Positions 54,029 to 63,292 of a DNA stretch of 64,000 bases are shown in pieces. The position numbers and the translations under genes are program-made. Within the stretch, counting starts at the first letter, position 1, and each line of letters begins with the position of its first letter. The notes beneath the pieces are model-generated. The model saw nothing but the letters and a program-made list of their open reading frames with translations. It was not told the origin of the DNA and did no database searches. Origin of the DNA: Cytophaga sp. FL35 (GTDB taxonomy: Bacteria > Bacteroidota > Bacteroidia > Flavobacteriales > Flavobacteriaceae); NCBI RefSeq assembly GCF_014349235.1, contig NZ_JACSOH010000012.1, positions 1 to 64,000 of the forward strand, in the 5' to 3' direction.

Positions 54029-54262
54029 ATGTCAGACATTGCATCAAGAGTAAAGGCTATCATCGTTGATAAATTAGGTGTAGATGAAAACGAAGTTGTA
54101 ACGGAAGCTAGCTTTACAAACGACCTAGGGGCAGATTCTTTGGATACAGTGGAATTGATTATGGAGTTCGAAAAAGAATTTGATATCCAAATCCCAGACG
54201 ATCAAGCTGAGAATATCGCAACAGTTGGCCAAGCCATTAGTTATATAGAAGAAGCGAAGTAA
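54029..54262 (+). CDS. acpP: Acyl carrier protein
   Basis: The 77-residue acidic protein carries the phosphopantetheine attachment Ser37 in [10 protein letters not shown]. It shuttles acyl chains in fatty acid synthesis. fabF follows after a terminator-like hairpin, the standard order. Confidence 0.97.
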   Translation: MSDIASRVKAIIVDKLGVDENEVVTEASFTNDLGADSLDTVELIMEFEKEFDIQIPDDQAENIATVGQAISYIEEAK

Positions 54263-54292
54263 TCTTTAATGATTCTTTAAATAGAGAATTCA

Positions 54293-54336
54293 AAATTATC
54301 CATGCGGTAACCTTATCGCATGGATAATTTTTTTTA
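54293..54336 (+). terminator. Strong hairpin between acpP and fabF
   Basis: A 14-bp perfect stem (54293-54306 with 54317-54330), 10-base loop, then a T-rich run. It probably lets acpP be made in excess over fabF, with partial read-through or a separate fabF promoter. Confidence 0.85.
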
Positions 54337-54376
54337 ATTTACGGTTGGCTTAAATCAAAACGAAAAATTAAGTTCA

Positions 54377-55630
54377 ATGCAATTAAAGCGAGTAGTGGTT
54401 ACCGGTCTAGGAGCATTAACGCCTATTGGTAACAATATTGAGGAGTATTGGGAAGGTCTGAAAACCGGTAAAAGTGGTTCGGCGCCCGTAACTTATTACG
54501 ATACTGAAAAATTCAAGGTAAAATTTGCCTGTGAACTTAAAAACTTTAATGCCGAGGATCACTTTGATCGCAAGGAAGCTCGCAAATTGGACAGGTTTGC
54601 ACAGTATGCCCTTGTTTCTTCTGATGAGGCCATTGCAGATTCTGGCCTGGAGCTAGAAAATTTGGATAAATTTAGGGTAGGTGTAATCTGGGGAGCCGGA
54701 ATTGGTGGTCTAGAAACTTTTCAAAATGAGGTAATGAATTTTGCCGAAGGAAACGGTACACCACGATTTAACCCATTTTTCATTCCTAAAATGATTGCCG
54801 ACATTGCTCCCGGACATATTTCTATCAAGCATGGATTTATGGGGCCTAACTATACTACGGTATCGGCCTGTGCTTCTTCTGCCAATGCCATTATAGATGC
54901 CTTGAACTATATACGTTTAGGCCATTGTGATGTAGTAGTAACAGGTGGTAGTGAAGCTGCCGTTACTATTGCGGGTATGGGCGGTTTTGGAGCCATGCAT
55001 GCACTCTCAACCAGAAATGAAAGCCCTGAAACAGCATCAAGGCCTTTTGATGCTACTAGAGACGGATTTGTTTTAGGCGAAGGGGCCGGAGCTCTTATCC
55101 TTGAGGAATACGAGCATGCCAAGGCAAGAGGGGCAAAAATTTATGCGGAAGTAGCCGGTGGTGGACTTTCCAGTGATGCATACCATATGACGGCTCCACA
55201 TCCTGATGGTATTGGGGTTGTACGTGTTATGGAAAATTGCTTGAGAGACGCAGGTTTAAAACCCGAAGATGTAGATGCCATCAATACCCACGGCACTTCT
55301 ACACCCTTAGGTGACGTTGCGGAACTCAAGGCCATAAGTGAGGTATTTGGTGACCACGCGCCAAACATCAACATCAACTCTACCAAATCCATGACAGGTC
55401 ACTTATTGGGTGCGGCAGGTGCCATTGAAGCCATTGCCTCCATTTTGGCGATGAAACATAGTTTGGTCCCGCCTACCATTAACCATGAGGTGGTAGACGA
55501 AAATATAGACCCTAGCCTCAACCTTACATTGAACAAGGCACAAGAAAGGGAGGTCAATGTAGCACTGAGCAATACATTTGGTTTTGGCGGACACAATGCT
55601 TGCGTTATCTTCAAAAAAATAAGCGAGTAA
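54377..55630 (+). CDS. fabF: Beta-ketoacyl-ACP synthase II
   Basis: The 417-residue condensing enzyme elongates acyl-ACP with malonyl-ACP. The Cys-His-His triad is in TVSACASSANAI, INTHGTSTPLGD and KSMTGHLLGAAG. It lies between acpP and rnc, with five bases to the rnc start. Confidence 0.97.
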   Translation: MQLKRVVVTGLGALTPIGNNIEEYWEGLKTGKSGSAPVTYYDTEKFKVKFACELKNFNAEDHFDRKEARKLDRFAQYALVSSDEAIADSGLELENLDKFRVGVIWGAGIGGLETFQNEVMNFAEGNGTPRFNPFFIPKMIADIAPGHISIKHGFMGPNYTTVSACASSANAIIDALNYIRLGHCDVVVTGGSEAAVTIAGMGGFGAMHALSTRNESPETASRPFDATRDGFVLGEGAGALILEEYEHAKARGAKIYAEVAGGGLSSDAYHMTAPHPDGIGVVRVMENCLRDAGLKPEDVDAINTHGTSTPLGDVAELKAISEVFGDHAPNININSTKSMTGHLLGAAGAIEAIASILAMKHSLVPPTINHEVVDENIDPSLNLTLNKAQEREVNVALSNTFGFGGHNACVIFKKISE

Positions 55631-55635
55631 TTCCC

Positions 55636-56373
55636 ATGGGTTTTCCTTCCAATATATTCAATTCCCATTCCAAAAAGGATGGGGATTTTTTTTTGGGGAT
55701 GACCAAAATTTTGGGGTTCAAACCCAAAAACCTTGAGATCTATAAACGGGCTTTTCTACACAGGTCGGCTAACAAAAAAGATAAAAATGGTGCGCCCATG
55801 AACTACGAAAGACTTGAGTTTTTGGGAGACTCTATGCTTGGGACCATTATCTCCAGACATCTGTATGACCAAGTTCCCGAAGGTGATGAGGGTTACCTAA
55901 CCAAAATGCGCTCTAAAATTGTAAGTAGAAAGCATTTGAACGAACTTGGAAAAGACTTGGGACTTATTTCTTTTGTTCAAAGTCGCATCCCAAAATCCCA
56001 CTTTGGAGAAAATATCCATGGTAATGTTTTTGAAGCCTTGGTAGGAGCCATTTACCTTGACCGCGGTTATAAATATTGTGAAAAATTCATTGCCCAACGG
56101 GTTATTGAACCGTATGTGGATATTGAGCAATTAGAGGGTAAGGTCATTAGTTACAAAAGCCTTATTATTGAATGGTGCCAAAAACAGAAAAAAACGTTTG
56201 ATTACAACGTTTATGAAGACACCGGAAATGACACTCTTAAACATTTTGCCGTAAAATTAAGTATTGGTGGCAGGGTAATGGCAAAGGCCAGAGCTACCTC
56301 CAAGAAAAAAGCGGAGGAAAGAGCCTCAAAAAGGGCTTATTATGCACTTCAAGATAAGATGGAAAAGTCTTAA
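55636..56373 (+). CDS. rnc: Ribonuclease III
   Basis: The 245-residue endonuclease cleaves double-stranded RNA. The signature NYERLEFLGDSMLG and later GNVFEALVGAIYLDRG hold the metal-binding acidic residues; a double-stranded-RNA-binding domain fills the C-terminus (about 175-245, ending RAYYALQDKM). The ATG at 55636 fits a five-base gap after fabF; the longer frame overlaps fabF. Confidence 0.95.
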   Translation: MGFPSNIFNSHSKKDGDFFLGMTKILGFKPKNLEIYKRAFLHRSANKKDKNGAPMNYERLEFLGDSMLGTIISRHLYDQVPEGDEGYLTKMRSKIVSRKHLNELGKDLGLISFVQSRIPKSHFGENIHGNVFEALVGAIYLDRGYKYCEKFIAQRVIEPYVDIEQLEGKVISYKSLIIEWCQKQKKTFDYNVYEDTGNDTLKHFAVKLSIGGRVMAKARATSKKKAEERASKRAYYALQDKMEKS

Positions 56374-56461
56374 AAATACCGGCCAAAGTAACTAAAACGT
56401 TATAGATTATCTATTTTTAGCTTTAGACTGTTCATACCTAGGCGTTGTGTCGTATTAATAG

Positions 56462-56469
56462 TATATTTG
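56462..56469 (+). promoter_or_regulatory. -7 box upstream of the IPExxxVDY gene
   Basis: TATATTTG fits the -7 consensus and lies 15 bases before the ATG at 56485. It contains the TTG that would otherwise be taken as an upstream start. Confidence 0.55.
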
Positions 56470-56484
56470 CTCCTTTCCGTGCTT

Positions 56485-56949
56485 ATGGTGGCAGTACATA
56501 AAATTTCGGCGGACTTTTACGAAGATTCTTTCGATTTAATTGCATTGCACAGTAGTCTTGAGGATTATGCCATAGCTTACGCCTTAAACCTTACGCTTAA
56601 AGCTTCCTTTAGAAGAAGGCGCAAGGATCTTGATATTTCAACCCATACTACGGTTCCAATTTTTGAATGGAAGGATGATATTAACGACAGGTACTGGACA
56701 TTTTTTCCAAACAATTGCTTAAAAGAAGACCAGACCGCTAGAACGGATCTTTTTAGCAATGAGCCTGTGTATTCCAATTTTACAATGGTTCCGGAACATA
56801 AGGATGTAGACTATTTTCTTAAGCTAGAGCAAGATGAATTTAATGACACGGATGAACTATTAAAATCATTGTTGGCCGTACCCCAAATTATAACGGCCTA
56901 CAAAATTGATATAAACAAACTAAAATCTAAAAACAACTTAATTTTTTGA
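56485..56949 (+). CDS. IPExxxVDY family protein
   Basis: The 154-residue cytoplasmic protein carries VPEHKDVDYF in its C-terminal half, the hallmark of a small Bacteroidota family (IPExxxVDY) usually found between rnc and pyk, as here. Its biochemical role is unknown. An alpha/beta fold with ASFRRRRKDLDI and FEWKDDINDRYWTFF is visible. A TTG upstream falls in the promoter box, so I start at the ATG. pyk begins four bases after its stop. Confidence 0.88.
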   Translation: MVAVHKISADFYEDSFDLIALHSSLEDYAIAYALNLTLKASFRRRRKDLDISTHTTVPIFEWKDDINDRYWTFFPNNCLKEDQTARTDLFSNEPVYSNFTMVPEHKDVDYFLKLEQDEFNDTDELLKSLLAVPQIITAYKIDINKLKSKNNLIF

Positions 56950-56953
56950 ACCA

Positions 56954-58396
56954 ATGCCTAACAAAAAAAAGACTAAAATAGTAGCTACGCTAGGCCCGGC
57001 GACAAGCAAAAAAGAGGTATTACGAGATATGATAGAGGCTGGTGTAGATGTCTTTCGTATCAACTTTTCACATGCAAACTATGATGATGTTTCCGAGAGA
57101 ATAAATATGATTCGTGAGCTCAATGAAGAATTGGGCACATATTCTTCTATTTTGGCAGATTTACAAGGACCCAAGCTACGTGTTGGGGTTATGGCCGGCG
57201 AGGTGGTTGTTGATCCAGGAGATGAGATTACCTTCATGACCGGAGATCCTTTTGAGGGTACCAGTGAAAAAGTGTATATGAACTACGCCACTTTTCCAAG
57301 GGATGTAAAGCCCGGTGAGCGCATTTTGTTGGATGATGGTAAGTTAATTTTTGAAGTTCTTTCTACAAACGGGGAAGATGAAGTAAAGGCAAAGGTAGTA
57401 CAGGGTGGACCCTTAAAATCCAAGAAGGGTGTTAATCTACCTAACACTAATATTTCCTTGCCGGCGTTAACGGAGAAGGACATCAACGATGCCATTTTCG
57501 CTATTTCTAAAAATGTAGACTGGATCGCGCTATCCTTTGTGCGTTTTAGCCAAGATTTGATCGATCTTCAAAACTTGATCAAGGAGCATTCAGACGAAAA
57601 AATTCCAATTATAGCTAAAATTGAAAAGCCAGAGGCGGTTGAAAATATTGATAAAATTGTTGCCTATTGTGATGGTTTAATGGTTGCTCGTGGGGATTTA
57701 GGAGTTGAGGTTCCTGCTCAAGAAGTTCCGTTGATCCAAAAACAATTGGTTCTGAGGGCGAAAAAAGCCCGAATTCCAGTAATTATCGCTACTCAGATGA
57801 TGGAAACCATGATTACTTCTCTGACCCCAACAAGGGCGGAAGTAAATGATGTTGCCAACTCTGTTATGGATGGCGCCGATGCCGTTATGCTTTCCGGAGA
57901 AACTTCCGTTGGAAATTATCCAGTTCAGGTAATCAATAAAATGGCGAGTATTTTACAAAGTGTGGAAGGTTCGGAATTAATCAAAGTTCCACATGATCCA
58001 CCACACATTAAGACAAAAAGATACATTACCAAATCTATTTGTTACCATGCAGCACTTATGGCCAATGAAATCAAGGCAAAAGCCATTTCAACATTGACCA
58101 ATAGTGGTTACACGGCATTCCAAATTTCGGCTTGGAGACCAAGTGCCCATATTTTAGTGTTTACCTCAAACAAAAGGATTCTTACCCAACTGAATCTACT
58201 GTGGGGTGTTAGGGCATTTTATTACGATAGGTACGTAACAACGGATGAGACCATTGAGGATGTGAATAAAATTGCCTGCCAGAAGGGCTATTTAGAAGAA
58301 GGTGATATGCTCATTAGCCTCGCCGCCATGCCAATCAAGGAAAAAGGTATGGTAAACACCTTAAGGGTAACGGAAATTGATAGTTGCTCCCTATAA
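56954..58396 (+). CDS. pyk: Pyruvate kinase
   Basis: The 480-residue enzyme converts phosphoenolpyruvate and ADP to pyruvate and ATP. KIVATLGPATSKKE, FRINFSHA, LQGPKLRVG, the signature IPIIAKIEKPEAVENID with catalytic Lys, MVARGDLGVE, and ATQMMETMI are present. Length fits a complete, tetrameric-type enzyme with a C-terminal domain. Confidence 0.97.
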   Translation: MPNKKKTKIVATLGPATSKKEVLRDMIEAGVDVFRINFSHANYDDVSERINMIRELNEELGTYSSILADLQGPKLRVGVMAGEVVVDPGDEITFMTGDPFEGTSEKVYMNYATFPRDVKPGERILLDDGKLIFEVLSTNGEDEVKAKVVQGGPLKSKKGVNLPNTNISLPALTEKDINDAIFAISKNVDWIALSFVRFSQDLIDLQNLIKEHSDEKIPIIAKIEKPEAVENIDKIVAYCDGLMVARGDLGVEVPAQEVPLIQKQLVLRAKKARIPVIIATQMMETMITSLTPTRAEVNDVANSVMDGADAVMLSGETSVGNYPVQVINKMASILQSVEGSELIKVPHDPPHIKTKRYITKSICYHAALMANEIKAKAISTLTNSGYTAFQISAWRPSAHILVFTSNKRILTQLNLLWGVRAFYYDRYVTTDETIEDVNKIACQKGYLEEGDMLISLAAMPIKEKGMVNTLRVTEIDSCSL

Positions 58397-58402
58397 AGGC
58401 AG

Positions 58403-58924
58403 CTAGGCAACTTCCTTTTCAAAGGCTATAAAGTTGACCAGCTTTCCTTTTTTATTAAATATAGGCTCTCCCTTGATCCAACAAGAATAGGGGGAGCCAT
58501 TTTTTTTGTAGTTGGTAATGGTCTCTTCAAAAGTCACTTCATTTATAATGGAATTTCTAATTCTAGCTTTGACCGATTCACTTGTTAGTGCACCCTGAAA
58601 CATACTCGGTTTTTTACCAATAACTTCATCTCTTTCAAAACCGGACATCCGCTTAATGTTGTCCGTGGCATACACAATTTCCAACTCAGTATTGGTAACC
58701 ACTATTACACGATCCAAATCAATATTAGAGGGCCTAATAGCTTTATAATTTTTCCATTTGACTTCTTTTGCCAGTTGCTTGAGTTCTTCCTCGTTCTTAA
58801 AATAATCCCTGAACAATTGAAAATGTACACTGGACATATCCCAAGATGACAATGGTGCCGCCGTTATTTTTCTATTCTTAAAGAAAGCCATTATAGCTTT
58901 ATCATAGTGGGATATCTCTCTCAT
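58403..58924 (-). CDS. LOV-like PAS-domain protein lacking the photoactive cysteine
   Basis: The 173-residue cytoplasmic protein has an N-terminal helical part (about 1-60) and one PAS domain (about 65-173). VIGKKPSMFQGALTSESV and NYKKNGSPYSCWIKGEPIFN align by eye with the flavin-binding LOV pattern GxNCRFLQG and NYxKDGxxFWNxLxxxPV, but Pro stands at the Cys position and there is no output domain. It may sense redox or a ligand, or serve as a stand-alone regulator. It is convergent with pyk. Confidence 0.72.
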   Translation of the reverse strand: MREISHYDKAIMAFFKNRKITAAPLSSWDMSSVHFQLFRDYFKNEEELKQLAKEVKWKNYKAIRPSNIDLDRVIVVTNTELEIVYATDNIKRMSGFERDEVIGKKPSMFQGALTSESVKARIRNSIINEVTFEETITNYKKNGSPYSCWIKGEPIFNKKGKLVNFIAFEKEVA

Positions 58925-58993
58925 ACCGTGAACTTTGTTTAAACTAAGTTAATAATTTTTAAACGATTTATTGTGACAGTAAGATGTAGCTAC

Positions 58994-59015
58994 AAAAAAA
59001 AGCCCCATTGGGGCT
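58994..59015 (-). terminator. Terminator of the small lipoprotein gene
   Basis: AGCCCC (59001-59006) pairs with GGGGCT (59010-59015); on the minus strand seven T follow. It lies between the lipoprotein gene and the PAS gene. Confidence 0.88.
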
Positions 59016-59039
59016 CTCATACTCTTTACAAATAAAATG

Positions 59040-59189
59040 TTAGTTGGCTGTTTCTAAGCTATTGGTTTCCAAATGGTTTACTCTTTCAATTTCATCTGTA
59101 AGATCTTCTAATTCAGATTCTACACTACATGAAAACGTTGTTAGGGAAAAAAATGCCAAAAGGGCAAGCTTGATAAAAAATTGTTTCAT
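59040..59189 (-). CDS. Small 49-residue lipoprotein
   Basis: The frame encodes a lipoprotein signal (LALLAFFSLTTFSC, Cys21) and a 28-residue acidic, coil-forming tail (VESELEDLTDEIERV). It ends 25 bases before a good terminator, and its ATG has a plausible leader, supporting a real gene. No family recognised. Confidence 0.6.
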   Translation of the reverse strand: MKQFFIKLALLAFFSLTTFSCSVESELEDLTDEIERVNHLETNSLETAN

Positions 59190-59332
59190 ATTCTAATGAT
59201 TTGGGGGTACAAAACGTTTTCAAGAAAACTTAGGAGCTTACTATTTATTGTAAAAATTCGTTCAACGGTTTAAAAGCCATGACCTAAAGACCATTTATCG
59301 GCTTTAGCTAAACTTTAATCAATTTTTAAGAG

Positions 59333-59851
59333 TTGAAATTGGTACAAAACTGTGATAATGCTAGCTTTGCTGAATTTAATTTTACTGTTATCATAGATTT
59401 TATAATAGCTGTTTTGTGGAGTTTATCGCCCTTTGGTGAAGCCAAGGTGGGAATCCCATATGGAATGCTCAACGGACACAATATCTACCTTGTTTTCATT
59501 GCCTGCTTTGCGGCCAATGTACTTGTTTTTCCTATTATGATATTCTTCTTGGAAAAGATTAACAAGTATTTCTTACGTTGGTTTTTTTATAAGAAATCGG
59601 CCATTTACGTTGCTAGACGTGCCAAAACGGGATCAGGGGGTAAAATCCAAAAATATGGCTTTTGGGGTCTTATTCTTTTTGTAATGATTCCATTGCCGGG
59701 TACAGGCGTTTATGCTGGGAGCATTGCAACCTATCTTTTTAGAATTGAAAAAAGCAAAGCTTTTTGGGCCAATACCATAGGCATATTCTTATCATCTGTA
59801 ATCGTTTGGACGGCTACTTATTTGTCCATGAAAGGAACGGGACAAGTGTAA
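59333..59851 (+). CDS. Small-multidrug-export family (COG2426-like) membrane protein
   Basis: The 172-residue protein has about four to five hydrophobic segments. LSPFGEAKVGIPYGMLNG and FVMIPLPGTGVYAGSIATYL are typical of the small multidrug export family. Transport function in this family is poorly shown. The only N-terminal start found is a TTG at 59333; an ATG is not available before the first helix, so the start is uncertain. Confidence 0.72.
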   Translation: MKLVQNCDNASFAEFNFTVIIDFIIAVLWSLSPFGEAKVGIPYGMLNGHNIYLVFIACFAANVLVFPIMIFFLEKINKYFLRWFFYKKSAIYVARRAKTGSGGKIQKYGFWGLILFVMIPLPGTGVYAGSIATYLFRIEKSKAFWANTIGIFLSSVIVWTATYLSMKGTGQV

Positions 59852-59856
59852 GCCGC

Positions 59857-60309
59857 CTATTTTATTTCTAAAACAGTGATATTTTTATCCCTGAAGGATA
59901 TTTGATTTCCTATCTCCTTCCCCAATAATAATTTTCCTATAGGTGTGGCAGCGGATATACAGAATACACTTAATTCTGAATTTTTAAATTCCCCCGCAGA
60001 AACGGACAAATAATAATTACCCGCGTTGGTAAAAACCAAACTCCCCAATACCACTTTATTAGAGTCACCGGTCTTTACTATGCGTGATACAATCTGGAGC
60101 ATTCGCTCTGCCTCTGCCAATTGAGCACCCAACTTTTCCCTCTCTAGCTGAATCATGGCCCTACCGGTCTCGTGTTTGTCACCAGCAGAGCTTTTGGTTT
60201 CACTTTGTAATGATTCCTCAATTTCATCTATTGAGCTTGTAATACGAGAAATTCTACTCTTTACAAATTCTGTACAAAACCTAAAAAGCTCTTCTTTTAA
60301 CGTATTCAT
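59857..60309 (-). CDS. GreA/GreB-type transcription factor
   Basis: The 150-residue protein has an N-terminal coiled-coil region (about 20-75) and a C-terminal GreA/B domain (VVLGSLVFTNAGNYYLSVSAG, ISAATPIGKLLLGKEIGNQI). It may act in the secondary channel of RNA polymerase. ATG at 60309 is chosen over a TTG one codon before it. The ilvD-like gene ends four bases upstream, indicating co-transcription. Confidence 0.82.
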   Translation of the reverse strand: MNTLKEELFRFCTEFVKSRISRITSSIDEIEESLQSETKSSAGDKHETGRAMIQLEREKLGAQLAEAERMLQIVSRIVKTGDSNKVVLGSLVFTNAGNYYLSVSAGEFKNSELSVFCISAATPIGKLLLGKEIGNQISFRDKNITVLEIK

Positions 60310-60312
60310 CAA

Positions 60313-62037
60313 TTAGTGTGAATCACGTTCCACTTTAGAGCCGGAACCTCCAACTAGAAAATTTAAATCCGCACCCTTATCCGCTTGTTCCACATGGTCT
60401 ATGTACAACTTTACATAGCCTCTATCCGCTCTGGGTTCAGGTGCTTTCCAAGACTGTTTTCTTTTATGTAATTCCTCCTCTGAAACCAATAACTCCAAAC
60501 TTCTTTTTTCCACATCCAAAGAAATCATATCCCCATTTTCAACCAATGCCAAAGTGCCACCTACTGATGATTCTGGGGAAACATGAAGTATTACGGTGCC
60601 TCCAGCGGTACCGCTCATCCTACCATCTGAGATGCGAACCATATCCCTCACCCCTTTCTTGATCAATTTAGCAGGCAGGTCTACATTACCTACCTCCGGC
60701 ATTCCCGGATATCCTTTAGGACCCACTCCTTTTAAAACAATGACGCTATTTTCATCAATTTCAAGATGAGGATCATCTATGCGTTCATGGTAGTCTTCCA
60801 TTGTTTCAAAAACTACTGCCTTACCCGTATGCCTCATTAGATGTAATGAAGCCGCGGAGGGCTTGATAACGGAGCCGTTTTCGCACAGATTTCCTTTCAA
60901 AACCGCAATTCCAGCTTCTTTTTTTAAGGGACTTTCCAAGGTACGTATCACGTCTTCTTCATAACAAACGGCATCCTTATAATTCTCCGCCATTGTGGCC
61001 CCATTTACAGTAATAACCTCCTTATGCAGCAAGGGCATCAAGTTCTTCAAAACCACAGGAAGACCACCTGCATAGTAGAAATCTTCCATTAGGTATTTCC
61101 CGGACGGTTTTAAATTGACCAGCAAAGGTATCTTGCTTCCATATATATCAAAGTCCTCCAACCTTAAATCAACGCCAATACGGCCCGCTATGGCCGTTAA
61201 ATGAATAATAAGGTTGGTAGAGCCGCCAACCCCGGAGTTGGTTACAATAGCATTTTCAAATGCCTCTCTAGTAAGTATTTTTGATAGAGTTAAATCTTCC
61301 TTGACCATTTCTACAATACGTCTGCCGGAAAGCTGCGCGAACATTTTCTTTCTGGCGTCAGCAGCCGGAATAGAAGAAAATCCGGGCAGTGTTAAGCCCA
61401 AGGCTTCTACCATAGTTGCCATAGTTGAAGCTGTTCCCATCGTATTGCAATGACCGATACTTCTGGCCAAGCAGACTTCCGCTTCCCTAAAGTCCGCATC
61501 CGTAAAGGCTTCATTGTTCTGCTTTTCCTTCACCATCCAATTCATGGATCCAGAACCTATTTGCTCGCCTCTAAAACGCCCACTCAACATAGGGCCTCCT
61601 GGAACTACGATGGTGGGTAAATCTACACTACAGGCCCCCATTAAAGTAGATGGAGTAGTTTTATCGCATCCGGTTAAAAGAACTATCCCATCCAAGGGAT
61701 TGGCCCTAATGGATTCCTCAGTATCCATACTGGCCAAATTTCTAAATAACATGGTGGTGGGCTTCATAATGGTCTCGCCCAAACTCATCACAGGGAATTC
61801 CATAGGAAAACCTCCTGCCTCCAAAATGCCCCTTTTTACGACTTCGGCAAATTGCCTTAAGTGACCATTACAAGGCGTTAAATCGGACCATGTATTACAG
61901 ATGCCAATGACAGGCTTTCCCTCAAAATAATCATCAGGATACCCTTGATTTCGCAACCACGAACGGTGTACAAAATTCATTTTTTTATTATCACTATTGA
62001 ACCATTCTGAACTGCGAAGCTTTTTCTTTTTGGACAT
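60313..62037 (-). CDS. IlvD/Edd-family sugar-acid dehydratase, L-arabinonate-type
   Basis: The 574-residue enzyme has three likely iron-sulfur Cys in GICNTWSDLTPCN, TGCDKTTPS and GHCNTMGTAST. KLRSSEWF, VHRSWLRNQGYPDDYF and EFPVMSLGET recall the pentonate (L-arabinonate) dehydratase branch rather than branched-chain IlvD. It should remove water from an aldonic acid to a 2-keto-3-deoxy acid. The nearby uronate genes are 23 kb away, so a link is only a suggestion. Confidence 0.82.
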   Translation of the reverse strand: MSKKKKLRSSEWFNSDNKKMNFVHRSWLRNQGYPDDYFEGKPVIGICNTWSDLTPCNGHLRQFAEVVKRGILEAGGFPMEFPVMSLGETIMKPTTMLFRNLASMDTEESIRANPLDGIVLLTGCDKTTPSTLMGACSVDLPTIVVPGGPMLSGRFRGEQIGSGSMNWMVKEKQNNEAFTDADFREAEVCLARSIGHCNTMGTASTMATMVEALGLTLPGFSSIPAADARKKMFAQLSGRRIVEMVKEDLTLSKILTREAFENAIVTNSGVGGSTNLIIHLTAIAGRIGVDLRLEDFDIYGSKIPLLVNLKPSGKYLMEDFYYAGGLPVVLKNLMPLLHKEVITVNGATMAENYKDAVCYEEDVIRTLESPLKKEAGIAVLKGNLCENGSVIKPSAASLHLMRHTGKAVVFETMEDYHERIDDPHLEIDENSVIVLKGVGPKGYPGMPEVGNVDLPAKLIKKGVRDMVRISDGRMSGTAGGTVILHVSPESSVGGTLALVENGDMISLDVEKRSLELLVSEEELHKRKQSWKAPEPRADRGYVKLYIDHVEQADKGADLNFLVGGSGSKVERDSH

Positions 62038-62104
62038 GTAGTTTTAGTTGGTGTTACAAACGATTAAAATAGCGATTCTCAACAACAGAAGCAATCTAAA
62101 AAAG

Positions 62105-63217
62105 CTAAACCAAGTTTGCCATTTCCTTCCCCACCAAACTGCCTATGGCCACGCCCATACCTCCTAACCTAATTCCACAGAACATATGATCGCTAAGTTG
62201 TTTGACAATGGGCTTTTTGGAATTTCCCACTCCCATTATCCCGCTCCATCTACGATCAATTTCTATTGGCTGTTTGGGTAGGATTATTTCAGTAAGTACT
62301 TTTTCCAAATGAAGCTGAATTAACTCCGTGTTGCCAAAATGAGTAGTTTCTTCCCCTGAAAAATCTAGATTTCTACCTCCACCTAATAAAATACGGTTAT
62401 CCAAATTTCTAAAATAACTATAACCTCTATCTAGATGAAAGGTACCCAAGACTTTTAAATTCTCCAATGGTTTAGTCAAAAGCACTTGAGCCCTTCCTGG
62501 CTTTATTTTTTCTCCCGTGAGCTGAGCCGCAAAGCCGTTGGTAGCAATGAAAACATAGTTGGAGGAAAATTCAAATTCAGGTGTAGTTACTACTACCGAA
62601 TTGCTTTTATCTTCTAGGTGCTGTACTTCAACCCCATTTAAAATGCCGATATTGGCCGCCCTGACTTTTTTGAGCAATGCAACCATCATTTTTCCCGGAT
62701 CTAATTGACCTTCCAAAGAGTTTACCAAGCATTGATCCAGACAATTTCCAAAACCAAAAGTGTTGGAATGAAGTTCAAAAGCCTTCTGTCCAAAGACGGA
62801 TAAGAGCAGTCCATTGATATAATCTATCTGGGCCATGGAACTTTCAAAAAGTTCCTTGTCGTTTTTAGAGAAAATTTCAAATCCCCCAAGTTGTTGAAAA
62901 TCCATAGCGGTGTCACCCAAAGTTTTCCGCAGAAATTGAATCCCCTGCCATCTTTTATTCACAAGATTTACCACCTCATCTTCGGTATGGTCTTTTAAGT
63001 CATCCAGTATTTCGGAGATACTTCCAAAACAGGCAAAACCGGCATTTTTAGTACTCGCCCCTTGAGGCAATACACCCTTCTCCAGCACCAAAATTTTGGC
63101 ATTGGGAAATCGTTCCCGTAACTGAAGGACGCAATTAAGGCCTGTAATGCCGCTACCCACCACGGTAAAGTCTATGTGGGCCAACCATGTTTTATATTCC
63201 CAATAGCTGAGATTCAT
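62105..63217 (-). CDS. FAD-dependent oxidoreductase (DAO family)
   Basis: The 370-residue protein has an N-terminal FAD-binding motif (VVGSGITGLNCVLQL) and GASTKNAGFACFG, both typical of the glycine-oxidase/D-amino-acid oxidase family. RNLDNRILLGGGRN and RRWSGIMGVGN resemble the glycine-oxidase/glutamylputrescine-oxidase branch. It should oxidise an amine or amino acid; the substrate is unknown. It is followed by the dehydratase gene after 67 bases. Confidence 0.83.
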   Translation of the reverse strand: MNLSYWEYKTWLAHIDFTVVGSGITGLNCVLQLRERFPNAKILVLEKGVLPQGASTKNAGFACFGSISEILDDLKDHTEDEVVNLVNKRWQGIQFLRKTLGDTAMDFQQLGGFEIFSKNDKELFESSMAQIDYINGLLLSVFGQKAFELHSNTFGFGNCLDQCLVNSLEGQLDPGKMMVALLKKVRAANIGILNGVEVQHLEDKSNSVVVTTPEFEFSSNYVFIATNGFAAQLTGEKIKPGRAQVLLTKPLENLKVLGTFHLDRGYSYFRNLDNRILLGGGRNLDFSGEETTHFGNTELIQLHLEKVLTEIILPKQPIEIDRRWSGIMGVGNSKKPIVKQLSDHMFCGIRLGGMGVAIGSLVGKEMANLV

Positions 63218-63261
63218 AACCTTTACATTTCCATTGGATGAAGGTAAAAAATACAGCGCAC

Positions 63262-63286
63262 AAAAAAGCCCCGAAAAATCGAGGCT
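63262..63286 (-). terminator. Terminator downstream of accC
   Basis: AGCCTCGA (minus strand, 63286-63279) pairs with TCGGGGCT (63274-63267) with one mismatch, followed by T. Confidence 0.7.
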
Positions 63287-63292
63287 GTATTT

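Noticed and set aside
56467-56484. TTG start for the IPExxxVDY protein.
   Set aside because: The TTG is part of the -7 box TATATTTG and would precede the transcription start.
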